From: Chrysochromulina tobinii
Taxonomy: Eukaryota; Haptophyta; Prymnesiales; Chrysochromulinaceae
Direction of reading: 5' to 3'
NCBI GenBank assembly: GCA_001275005.1
Contig: JWZX01000813.1
Location: 1-13,767, forward strand
Length of the DNA stretch: 13,767 bases
The first letter of the stretch is position 1. Every line of letters starts with the position of its first letter. The notes under the pieces are model-generated. The model worked only from the letters and a program-made list of their open reading frames with translations, ran no database searches and was not told where the DNA came from. The position numbers and the translations under genes are program-made. Below are positions 7,426-13,767 of the stretch, one piece after another.

Positions 7426-7890
7426 TTAGTCATCACCGTGGATCAGATTCTCGTCCATGGTCGCCAGCCGGGATCGCAATTCCTCCATCTTGAGGCCCAC
7501 GATCTGCACGAGCTGCTCCGCCTCGGCAGGCGGGAGCTGCGTGCGTGCATCCTCGAAGCGCTTGATCATCTGCTCGATGGCCTCGCGTGCTTCGTTCAGA
7601 TCGTCCACAAAGTATACTTTGCCAAGGCTATCCTCCGCGTCCTCCATGAGTTCTCTGGCCTCTCCATAGAGCTCCGAGAGCTCCTCAGCGATGCTCTCCG
7701 CCGTCATTGGCTTCGAGCAAAGGTGTCGGAGCGGCAGCGGCTGGAAAACGGCGCTCAGGCTTCGGAGGCGAGTCATGGGAGTCGCCAGCAACGATTGCGC
7801 GGCGGCGTGGCGAGCGCGCTGCGGAGCGGCGATGAGCTGGCGACCGCGAGGCAAGATGACGCAGCCGACGGCGAGGATGCGTCGCGTCAT
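7426..7890 (-). CDS. Small conserved-looking protein with mitochondrial-type leader
   Basis: 154 codons from the ATG at 7890 to a TAA at 7426-7428. The frame continues upstream to 8109, but that part has no coding character and overlaps the divergent spacer. The first 62 residues are rich in Arg, Leu and Ala with no Asp or Glu (MTRRILAVGCVILPRGRQL...), typical of a mitochondrial presequence. The remaining 90 residues are acidic and helical (ESIAEELSELYGEARELMED, then VYFVDDLNEAREAIEQMIKR and LVQIVGLKMEELRSRL) and probably form a small helical bundle or coiled coil. I do not recognise the family and give no function. The gene is convergent with the SGNH-like gene and divergent from the polyQ gene at 8291. 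A shorter start at the internal Met before TAESIAEE would remove the leader. Confidence 0.65.
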   Translation of the reverse strand: MTRRILAVGCVILPRGRQLIAAPQRARHAAAQSLLATPMTRLRSLSAVFQPLPLRHLCSKPMTAESIAEELSELYGEARELMEDAEDSLGKVYFVDDLNEAREAIEQMIKRFEDARTQLPPAEAEQLVQIVGLKMEELRSRLATMDENLIHGDD

Positions 7891-8290
7891 GTTTGCGTCG
7901 CGGGATTTTCTGTCACTTTCGAAGGACTTCCATGACTTCCATTTGCCTATTGTGTATGTAGAGCCTTGACATGACGTGACAGACCGACACGCCCAGGCGC
8001 GCTCGATGCCATCAGGTGACTCATGAAATCTACAATTGGATGGCCAAAAACTCCCTATTTGTAACGGTGCAAACTTCAGACCCGCGTTGCGAACCCGGCC
8101 CTCGCTCACGAGTCCTTCCTCGGGCGCTTCCGCATAGGTTGCCCTACGTCTGCGGGTTCAGCTGTCACTGAACCCGCGCTTAGTGGTGGAGAGACGGCGA
8201 CTGTCCTCTTCACCGTTCCACCTCTGATGCTCGCCGGCAAGCGAGGCGGCGCGCAGGCTGGGCGGGCGGACGCGGGGGCGCAAGGAGGAG
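7891..8290. promoter_or_regulatory. 400-base divergent spacer with bZIP-like sites
   Basis: Lies between the start codons at 7890 (minus) and 8291 (plus). It contains TGACTCA at 8017-8023 (AP-1/GCN4 core) and TGACGTG at 7972-7978 (CRE/C-box half), both recognised by bZIP factors in eukaryotes generally. It also has a more A/T-rich patch at 8020-8070. No coding frame looks genuine here. Function is inferred from position and motif only, and 7-mers of this kind arise by chance. Confidence 0.35.
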
Positions 8291-8331
8291 ATGTCCAAGG
8301 GCTCGCCGGAGATGGCCAAGGCCTCTCCGGC

Positions 8332-8393
<62 letters not shown>

Positions 8394-10338
8394 CGGCGCG
8401 GGGCAAGCCGCTCGCCGCGCTCGATGTCACTGCGAAGGCGAGCCCGAAGATGAGCGCCTCCGTAAAGGGCAGGTCGCTTTCCCTAGAGGGGCCAAAGGGA
8501 AGCCAGCCGAGCCCGAAGACGCGGCCAGAGGCGCCTCGTCATCGTGTGGCGAGCCCGCGCGGCAAGGCGCTCGCGGACACGAGCACAGGCGGCGTCGTGC
8601 TTCGCGGCAAGGCGGGTGCGGACGATGGCGGGAGCAGCGGCGACCAGACGAGCGCCGAGTCGAGCGCCTTCGCGTCGCTGCACGAGCGCCATCTGACGCT
8701 GCAGCAGGAGCACGCGTCGCTGCTGCAGGCGCACGCGGCGCTGCAAGCCAAGCACCGCGACTCGGTCGGCTCGTGCCTGGCGCTCCTCGACCAGGTACGC
8801 CTGCGACGCGGCCGGGCTCCCTTGATTGCCTCTGATGACCTCTGATGACCTCTGATTGCCTCCCTCATCAGATCAAGGAGCTCCAAGGGCGCCTCGATCT
8901 CAACGAGCAGTCCCTCTCCTCCGCACGCGCTCCCGAGCCGTCTTCCAAGGGCGGGGCGGCCGTGCGCTGCACGCCGCGCACGATGCCGGGAGGAGGCACG
9001 AGCACGCACAGCGCGCCGCCGCACAAGCAGGCGGGCGCCGTCGCGGGCACCGACGGGCGTCGTCATGGGCGGCAAAGGGCCCGCGCTGTCGGCCGGTCCG
9101 ACGCGCCCTGTCGGGCACGGCGGGCCGCTCGGGACGGCGCCGCCGCCTCTGCGGCTAGGGGAGGAGCGACGCGGCGAGCTGGGGGAGGAGGCGTGGGCGC
9201 CGTCCCGAGCGCCGGACTGCAAGTCGCTTAGCTCGACGATGACGCCTACCGGTATGGTCGCCGGATTTGGGAGCCGAGGCGCCGTCGTGGGCGGTACGTC
9301 GGCGCGGGATGGACACGGGGCACCTGCCGCTGCTGGCGCCGGCGCCGGCGGGGCAGGGGGTAGCAGGGCGGCGTCGTCGATGCTGGTCAACGGGCGTGGC
9401 CCACTGAACAGCGGGCGCGCCACCGGGGCCGCCGCGGAGGCGCCATCGCGTGCCCGGGGCGGCGCTCAAGCGCGCTTGCCTTCGTCGAGTGGGGGTGGTG
9501 GCGGTGGTGGCGGCGGCAGCAGCAGCGCCAACAACACGGCGCCGATGACGAAGGGCGCGCCGCCGGCGGCCCCTGCGCCGTTCAAAGGGGCGCACGGGGC
9601 GCTCGGGACGGCGCTCGGCGCGGCGGGGGCGGCGCCTCAGGGGCGGAGCGCCGTCCCGAGCGCCGTGCCGGCACGGCGCGCGCTTGACTTTGGCGCGGGC
9701 GGCCTCTCGTCTGTGGAGATCGACGATGACGTGCTGGCGTTCACACCGGTGGACGTGCACACCCACGACGACGAGTTCGAGGGCGAGGTGGGCGGTGCTG
9801 ACGAGCTCGATGACCCGTACGACGAGCACGACGGCGGGTACGGCGGGTACGGCGAGGGCGAGGACGAGGACGAAGAGCCGTACGACGAGTACGACGAGGA
9901 CGAGGACGGGCGCTACGGCGGTGGGCGGTACGAGGACGAGGACGAGGAGGACGAGGACGTGCCCGAGCACATGAGCAGCAGCTGGGCGCGCGAGGTCGAT
10001 GCGGAGATTGACGATGCGGACGAGGAGCTCGACGACGGGTACGGGTACGACGACGAGGAGGAGGACGATGAGGAGCGACTCTCGCCTCAGGATGTGGAAC
10101 AGCTCGTCGAGCGATTCGTGAGCACTCGAAAGCGGTGCGAGGAGCTCGAGGGGGAGAACCTCAAATTGACGAAACAGCTGCTCGACATTGCGCACAAGCA
10201 GGCGCCCGACACGCTCATCATCCAGGTGTCGCCCGAGATGTGGTGAGCTTCGTCATCCAGGTGTCGCCCGAGCTCGATGATCTCGACGCGCGCGTGGGGG
10301 AGGCCGTGCGCGAAGAGGCGAGATTGAGGCGAGATTGA
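8291..10338 (+). CDS. PolyQ, coiled-coil and acidic-repeat protein of unknown function
   Basis: Starts at ATG 8291 (gagATGTCC). Exon 1 (8291-8794) encodes SPEMAKASPA, 20 Gln, a basic Ser/Pro-rich stretch (KTRPEAPRHRVASPRG), then a coiled coil (SLHERHLTLQQEHASLLQAH...). Intron 8795-8871 is phase 0, and the coiled coil continues smoothly as LLDQ-IKELQGRLDLNEQSL. A second, Gly/Ala-rich part includes nine Gly in a row, followed by a very acidic region with DEYDEDEDGRYGGG-like repeats (about 9720-10075) and a final coiled coil (VERFVSTRKRCEELEGENLK). Intron 10226-10260 leads to VSPELDDLDARVGEAVREE and a TGA at 10336-10338. The reading frame changes by +1 somewhere around 9035-9064 with no obvious intron, so the model is not continuous there. 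I do not recognise the family; the make-up suggests a scaffold or nuclear protein. It is divergent from the gene at 7890. Confidence 0.6.
8333..8392 (+). repeat. CAG trinucleotide repeat encoding Gln20
   Basis: Nineteen CAG codons followed by one CAA, uninterrupted. In the chosen frame this is polyglutamine near the N-terminus; the other plus frames would give polyalanine or polyserine. The coiled coil downstream fixes the Gln frame. Such pure tracts are length-unstable. Confidence 0.95.
8795..8871 (+). other. Intron 1 of the polyQ coiled-coil gene
   Basis: GT-AG, 77 bases, phase 0: GACCAG|gtacgcc and ccctcatcag|ATCAAGGAG. The 3' half is made of tgatgacctc repeats followed by ctgattgcctccctcatcag (8852-8871). 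That block is identical at 19 of 20 bases to intron ends in the unrelated TBC gene. The intron contains in-frame stops, and its removal preserves heptad-like coiled coil. Confidence 0.8.
10226..10260 (+). other. 35-base intron 2 of the polyQ coiled-coil gene
   Basis: ATCATCCAG|gtgtcgcc ... cgtcatccag|GTGTCGCC, phase 0. The 20-mer tcatccaggtgtcgcccgag occurs at both junctions, so only about 15 bases of the intron are unique. Read-through hits a stop at 10244-10246 (SPEMW stop). Splicing gives VSPELDDLDARVGEAVREE. The alternative is a recent 35-base duplication that truncates the gene. Confidence 0.6.
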
Positions 10339-10364
10339 GGCGAGATTGAGGCGAGATCGAGGCG
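10321..10364 (+). repeat. 11-bp tandem repeat at the 3' end of the polyQ gene
   Basis: Four units of agattgaggcg (the last with agatc) start at 10321, 10332, 10343 and 10354. The stop codon of the gene (10336-10338) falls in the second unit. Because 11 is not a multiple of three, unit gain or loss would shift the C-terminal frame. Confidence 0.9.
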
Positions 10365-11311
10365 ACTGAGGCGGCGGCTTAATCGGAGGCCCATTCGATT
10401 GCTTCCGATGGGGCAGGAACTACTCCTTGGCAGGGCTGCTTTGTCCGTGCCGATGCGGCAGAGCATGCCGCATGCCGGAACCATCGACAAGGGACGGGGG
10501 GCAGTTAGGGAAGGGCACAAGGGCGCGGCACAAGATGTTTGGCCGGTGTGCATGTGTGTGTGGTTTTCGGGCGCCGTATTGCGGATTTGCACGCGCGTGT
10601 TGCACCACTGTGTTTTACTGTGGTTCGGTGGGTTGTTACAAAGCCGGGGGGCCTCTCCGCTCCGTCCCGATCGCATCGGATCTCCCCATCCGATCTCTCG
10701 ACATCCGATCTCTTAGCTCTCGTGTCTCTCCGCTCTGGACTCAATCACTCCGCCTGAGCGTGCCCCCCGGGACGACGACTCCTGGGACCTGGCAGCGTGT
10801 CGTAATGTTAAATTTGCGCCCTTCCACGTCAGTTCCAGTATCCACATTGCAAGTTGTCTAACGGAAGCTGCTGCCGACATCCGATCTAACGATGCCCCCG
10901 CGGGAGAGGACGATCCGACAGATTCCGTCCAACACGTTCCGTCTGATGATCACCGGTGGTTGCCCACCCGTTGTACGACCACTCCGCCAGCTACGTCCAC
11001 GATCAAAGCGGCATGCCCAGCCAAGAGCCATCGGCCCATCGCCATGGCCGTCGCAACTCGACACATAAACCCCATCCCCCACCGGCCACGTCTTCTCCCA
11101 TGTTGGTTGTACATGCCAAACTCGCTCCCGCACATCCACATGCGTCGTGCATGCGCCTGCACACTCCCTTTGCCAAAGTTGCTTGGTGCCCGAGACAGTT
11201 CCGAGACAGTTCCCGATGCATTGCAATGAAGACCCCAACGCCCGTCCGACACCGCCTTCGACACCGCCTGTGAGGTCGGGGGGGTCACCTGTTGTGATCA
11301 AAGCCGAGGCT
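10365..11311. other. Mostly non-coding stretch between the polyQ and coiled-coil repeat genes
   Basis: Open frames here are short, Cys/Arg/His-rich and without domain character. It holds a perfect 7-bp hairpin (10675-10694) and direct repeats of catccgatct (10688, 10702, 10878). A tandem ccgagacagtt pair sits at 11190-11211. Since the flanking genes converge, both 3' UTRs lie here. A minus-strand frame at 10858-11334 is the longest candidate, but I could not support it. Confidence 0.5.
10675..10694. repeat. Perfect 7-bp inverted repeat (hairpin)
   Basis: ATCGGAT, loop CTCCCC, ATCCGAT. The right arm recurs as direct copies in catccgatct at 10702-10711 and 10878-10887. It lies in the spacer after the polyQ gene and could act in transcript 3' ends, but no eukaryotic terminator rule supports this directly. 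Confidence 0.6.
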
Positions 11312-12112
11312 TCAAAATTGGATCCCGTTGCCATCGTCCGTCTTCGAGTGGGTGTTGGCTATCCGCTCGCCCATCGCAGTGTTCTCAGAGTTGAGGACCT
11401 TGGCCGCCTTCGCCTTCCGGTCTTTGGAGGCCGCAGCGCTCGAGTCACGCAGCTGCGCGATGTTCCCGCCGCCCGCCAACACGTCGTCCATGACGTCATC
11501 ATCCGTCTTTGCCTTGGTGTTTGAGATCCGCTGCCTCAGTGCCTCATTCTCCGCCTTGATCTTCTCAATCTTGGCTGCGCGACGAGCCATGTTCGCGGCC
11601 GCGCGCTCCTCACGGGCCGCGCCCGCCACCTCGTCGGTAATGTCGGTGTCGGTCATACACTTGACGTTCTTGATCCTCTCCTTCATCTCCTCATTCTCCC
11701 TCCGGATCTCCGCTGCTTCCGCCGCCTTGCGCGCACGCGACTCCGCGGCCAACCTTCCCCGGGCAATCGCCGCAGCCTCAGTGTCCATTAGATCGTCGAC
11801 CACGGTCGTCTTTGCCTTGAGGCGGGCCCAGTACTGCTTGACCTCAGCTTTGCGCGTGGCCTCCTCCTCCGCGCGACGCGCAGCAGAGGCCGCCGCGAGC
11901 TCAGCCCGTGCTACTGCTGCAATCTCTGTGTCCATCACCGAGTCAACTACCGGCGGCATGCTGGCCAGTCGCGAAGAGTGCTGAATGTTGCCTTGCCGAA
12001 TCTGTTCAGCAGTATTCTTCGCAATGAAATCGCGCATGGCCGCCTCTGTACCAATACCCCGCTTTGAGCCTGGAGAGCCCGGCGAGCTCGGGGTGAGCAT
12101 CTCGCCCGTCAT
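11312..12112 (-). CDS. Coiled-coil protein built of four diverged ~50-residue units
   Basis: Preferred start is the ATG at 12112 (MTGEMLTPSSPGSPGSKRG), giving 266 residues and a TGA at 11312-11314. The frame extends to 12199, but the extra codons come from A/T-rich homopolymer DNA (FFLGFFW) and look like 5' UTR. After a short Ser/Pro leader come four units. Each begins with an acidic VxDxxMDT/DDDVMDD-type motif, continues as an Ala/Arg/Glu-rich helix, and closes with R-I/L-x-N-x-K-x-K-T (for example ERIKNVKCMT, QRISNTKAKT, ERIANTHSKT). A fifth unit starts (DDG) and stops at once. High helix and coiled-coil content suggests a structural or cytoskeletal role, but I recognise no family. It is divergent from the membrane-protein gene at 12611. 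Confidence 0.65.
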   Translation of the reverse strand: MTGEMLTPSSPGSPGSKRGIGTEAAMRDFIAKNTAEQIRQGNIQHSSRLASMPPVVDSVMDTEIAAVARAELAAASAARRAEEEATRKAEVKQYWARLKAKTTVVDDLMDTEAAAIARGRLAAESRARKAAEAAEIRRENEEMKERIKNVKCMTDTDITDEVAGAAREERAAANMARRAAKIEKIKAENEALRQRISNTKAKTDDDVMDDVLAGGGNIAQLRDSSAAASKDRKAKAAKVLNSENTAMGERIANTHSKTDDGNGIQF

Positions 12113-12610
12113 GACGATTGGCATCCAAAAAAAACCCAAGAAAAAGTTGATTTCGAGAAGAATTTTGGTCATGATTACCAAGATTATCGCGGGTTGCATG
12201 CATGCGAACGTTCAAGTTCAAGTTCGAACGAATTGTGCCAGCTCTCAATTAGAGACAGTAACCCTTCTCCCTTGCATTTATCCGCGGTCGTTGATAACCC
12301 CGCCCGCCCGTACGGTTATTATCCGCCGCAGCGGCCTGCACGCGCACGCCCACGCCGGTTTTCAAGTGTAAACTGCTTCGGCGGCTGGAAGAAGTTGCGG
12401 CCGCCGCGATCTCAAAACCTCACATTCAATTCGCATGCCGAAATATTTATCCGAAGGCCCAAAAATGGAAAGGGAATGAGGCAGAATGAAAAAGGAATCG
12501 ACGCGTAACACTCGTTAACTCGACTCGTTTTACGGCGCTCTGCCTCAGCCGCCGCAAGCAGCGTCACCTCCCTCGAAACACTCCCAAAGTGCAAGCGATC
12601 ACTTCCTTCC
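12113..12610. promoter_or_regulatory. Divergent spacer, A/T-richer, with a palindrome cluster
   Basis: About 500 bases between start codons 12112 (minus) and 12611 (plus), clearly lower in GC than the genes on either side. It includes the palindrome cluster at 12196-12231 and A-rich runs near 12126-12144 and 12460-12500. No coding frame is convincing. It presumably contains both promoters and 5' UTRs. Confidence 0.45.
12196..12231. promoter_or_regulatory. Cluster of palindromes (gcatgcatgc, gaacgttc, gttcgaac)
   Basis: A 10-base palindrome, GCATGCATGC (12196-12205), is followed by GAACGTTC and GTTCGAAC, separated by two AAGTTC steps. The GAAnnTTC arrangement at the start resembles part of a heat-shock element, but the following units are out of the 5-base phase. 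RY-type CATGCA cores are also present. This could be a transcription-factor site between the two divergent genes. It is unproven. Confidence 0.35.
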
Positions 12611-13767
12611 ATGGAGCCTGCAAGAGCGATGCGCGACTCGCCAAACGACGAGGTGGGCGGCTGCGAGGCAGTGGTGAGCGTGGCAGCGGCGGGCGGGGCA
12701 GCAGCGGGCATGGCAGCGAAGGGCGGGTCAGCAACGGGCGAGGCAGTGGCAGGCGTCGCAGCGGCGGGCATGGCAGCGGAGGGCGGGGCAGCAGCGGGCG
12801 AGGCAGTGGCGGGCATGGCAGCGGCGGGCATGGCAGCGGAGGGCGTGGCAGCGGCGGGCATGGCAGCGGAGGGCGGGGCAGCAGCAGGCGAGGCAGTGGC
12901 AGGCGTCGCAGCGGTGGGCATGGCAGCGGAGGTCGGGGCAGCAGCGGGCGAGGCAGTGGCAGGCGTCGCAGCGGCGGGCATGGCAGCGGAGGGCGTGGCC
13001 GCGGTGGGCGGGGCAGCAGCGGGCATGGCAGCGGAGGGCGGGGCAGCGGCAGGCATGGCAGCGGCGGGCGAGGCAGCGGCGGGCGAGGCAGTGATGGGCG
13101 GGGCAGCAGCGGGCGTGGCAGTGGCAGAGCCCGAGGCCGAGCCCGAAGTTCCCAAAGCAGCCCCCAAAGCGTGTCCCACTGCTGTCGCTCCAAAGGCCGC
13201 GCTGGGTGCACCCGCCCCCAAGCAAGCTGCTGGACCCGCCGCTCCCACTGCCAAGCGTGCTCGAGCAATTCAGCACCGCCGCTCCGCCGGCAGCGATGGC
13301 GTCGCGCGGCTCGATGTTGCGGTCGAGATCGAGCCTCATCTCTCGAAGGTGCAGGCGACGCACCGGAAGCGACTTTGGCCCATCGTCGGTGCGACGTTGG
13401 CCACAGCACTGGCAACCGTAATCGTCCTTTTGGTGCTTGACGTCCTCAATGCCCACCCGAGGATCGCACTGACTCGAGTTGCTACTCACCTCAACGATGA
13501 GCTTCCGGATTCCGTTCGCGTGCATGCCTCTGGGCTGCTCGAATACCATGGGCGCGTCCACACTTTCGGGCTTCATGCGGCGACGTGCAAGTTGACAAGT
13601 GGCGATGGGCACCACATCGTGCAGAGTGCACTCGACGGACCGATCTCCAGCACCGATGGAACCTTGAATGTCACGATGATGTTATGGGTTGCATCATCCA
13701 ACCTCGTAAGCGTGGCCGTCGCTGACTGGCAGGCTGGCTTTACAATTGAATGTGGGCTGCACCTCTG
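12611..13767 (+). CDS. Single-pass membrane protein with Ala-rich pentapeptide array (3' end beyond window)
   Basis: ATG at 12611 in ttccATGG opens a frame with no stop for 385 codons, to the window edge. The order is a short N-terminus (MEPARAMRDSPNDEVGGCEA), an Ala/Gly/Met/Glu pentapeptide array (residues about 25-172), and a Pro/Ala/Lys linker (AEPEAEPEVPKAAPK). A basic patch (AKRARAIQHRR) leads to a hydrophobic helix (residues 255-279, LWPIVGATLATALATVIVLL) and a polar, beta-looking domain with one NVT site. HRKR just before the helix predicts a cytosolic N-terminus and an outside C-terminus (type II). The layout of one helix then a beta-rich domain recalls LEA2/NHL-like or DUF3712-like proteins, but no motif proves this. 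The unique, well-behaved sequence after 13127 is what identifies this strand and frame. Overlapping minus-strand and other-frame readings are Arg- or Ala/Pro-rich shadows of the repeat. Confidence 0.72.
   Translation, partial: MEPARAMRDSPNDEVGGCEAVVSVAAAGGAAAGMAAKGGSATGEAVAGVAAAGMAAEGGAAAGEAVAGMAAAGMAAEGVAAAGMAAEGGAAAGEAVAGVAAVGMAAEVGAAAGEAVAGVAAAGMAAEGVAAVGGAAAGMAAEGGAAAGMAAAGEAAAGEAVMGGAAAGVAVAEPEAEPEVPKAAPKACPTAVAPKAALGAPAPKQAAGPAAPTAKRARAIQHRRSAGSDGVARLDVAVEIEPHLSKVQATHRKRLWPIVGATLATALATVIVLLVLDVLNAHPRIALTRVATHLNDELPDSVRVHASGLLEYHGRVHTFGLHAATCKLTSGDGHHIVQSALDGPISSTDGTLNVTMMLWVASSNLVSVAVADWQAGFTIECGLHL
12683..13126. repeat. 15-bp/60-bp hierarchical minisatellite, coding
   Basis: A 15-base unit (of the form gcagcggcgggcatg) repeats about 29 times. 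It encodes pentapeptides A-[AV]-[AE]-G-[MEGV], such as AAAGM, AAEGG, AAAGE and AVAGV. These four often recur in that order, giving a 60-base higher-order unit. All periods are multiples of three. No stop occurs in any of the three plus frames within the array, which is why false long frames appear on both strands. Confidence 0.9.

Noticed and set aside
8333-8392. CAG run considered as part of a CRISPR or satellite array
   Set aside because: Simple trinucleotide repeat in a coding frame; no spacers.
8227-8835. Plus-strand frame reading the CAG tract as polyalanine
   Set aside because: Downstream it is Arg-rich and loses the coiled coil that the Gln frame continues across a clean intron.
9155-10195. 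Minus-strand frame of about 346 codons opposite the acidic region
   Set aside because: Val/Leu/Arg-rich antisense of GAC/GAG repeats; no domains, and it conflicts with the plus-strand coiled coils.
10427-10861. Plus-strand frame of about 144 codons in the spacer
   Set aside because: Cys/Arg-rich with no motif, and it runs through a hairpin and direct repeats; chance frame in GC-rich DNA.
10858-11334. Minus-strand frame of 158 codons just after the coiled-coil repeat gene
   Set aside because: Residue make-up is odd, no motif is visible, and it overlaps the end of the upstream gene; not supported without transcripts.
12589-13440. Plus-strand Gly/Arg/Ser-rich frame of about 283 codons
   Set aside because: A shadow of the array in another frame: it ends in a stop at 13438-13440 and is Arg/Cys-rich in the unique region.
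12412-13615. Long minus-strand frames (Ala/Pro-rich, Pro/Leu/Arg-rich and Cys/Arg/His-rich) across the repeat array
   Set aside because: They exist because the 15-base repeat contains no stop in these frames. Their unique flanks lack coding character, whereas the plus-strand frame from 12611 continues into a transmembrane helix and ordered domain.

Overview
The window looks like nuclear DNA of a GC-rich unicellular alga. The evidence is short GT-AG introns with intact reading frames across them, Kozak-like ATG contexts, long Ala/Pro/Gly-rich low-complexity segments, a polyglutamine tract, and eukaryote-only families (glomulin/ALF4, a TBC Rab-GAP). A haptophyte (Chrysochromulina/Prymnesium/Emiliania type) is my best guess. 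That placement is inference from composition and style, not from a marker gene. I see no rRNA, tRNA, CRISPR array or prokaryotic operon.

Layout: 1-395 has no recognisable gene. 396-2600 (-) is a glomulin/ALF4-like protein carrying four in-frame minisatellites. A roughly 210-base divergent spacer leads to a PDZ-like plus TBC Rab-GAP gene (2811-4351, +). Next is a secreted class-C beta-lactamase-like serine hydrolase with a Cys-rich insert (4512-6508, +, two introns). Region 6510-7310 is full of a GTGACGAAACC-type repeat and holds part of a probable SGNH/GDS-motif esterase-like gene (+). 7426-7890 (-) is a small protein with a mitochondrial-type leader. Across a 400-base spacer lies a polyQ, coiled-coil and acidic-repeat protein (8291-10338, +). 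10339-11311 is mostly non-coding. 11312-12112 (-) is a coiled-coil protein of four diverged units of about 50 residues. 12611 to the window end (+) is a membrane protein with an Ala-rich pentapeptide array. It has no stop inside the window, so a search for closed reading frames misses it.

The strongest unexplained signal is in the introns. In at least three genes, and probably a fourth, the sequence at a splice junction is duplicated inside or at the other end of the intron: 41/41 bases in the Rab-GAP, 20/20 in the coiled-coil gene, and partial copies in both hydrolase introns. Separately, a 20-base intron end is shared almost identically by introns of two unrelated genes. This fits recent intron birth by tandem duplication of AG/GT-containing exon sequence, or a local family of introner-like elements. 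Some predicted introns are only 35 and 37 bases long.

The genes do not form a pathway. They look like ordinary closely packed single-gene units, several of them in divergent pairs.
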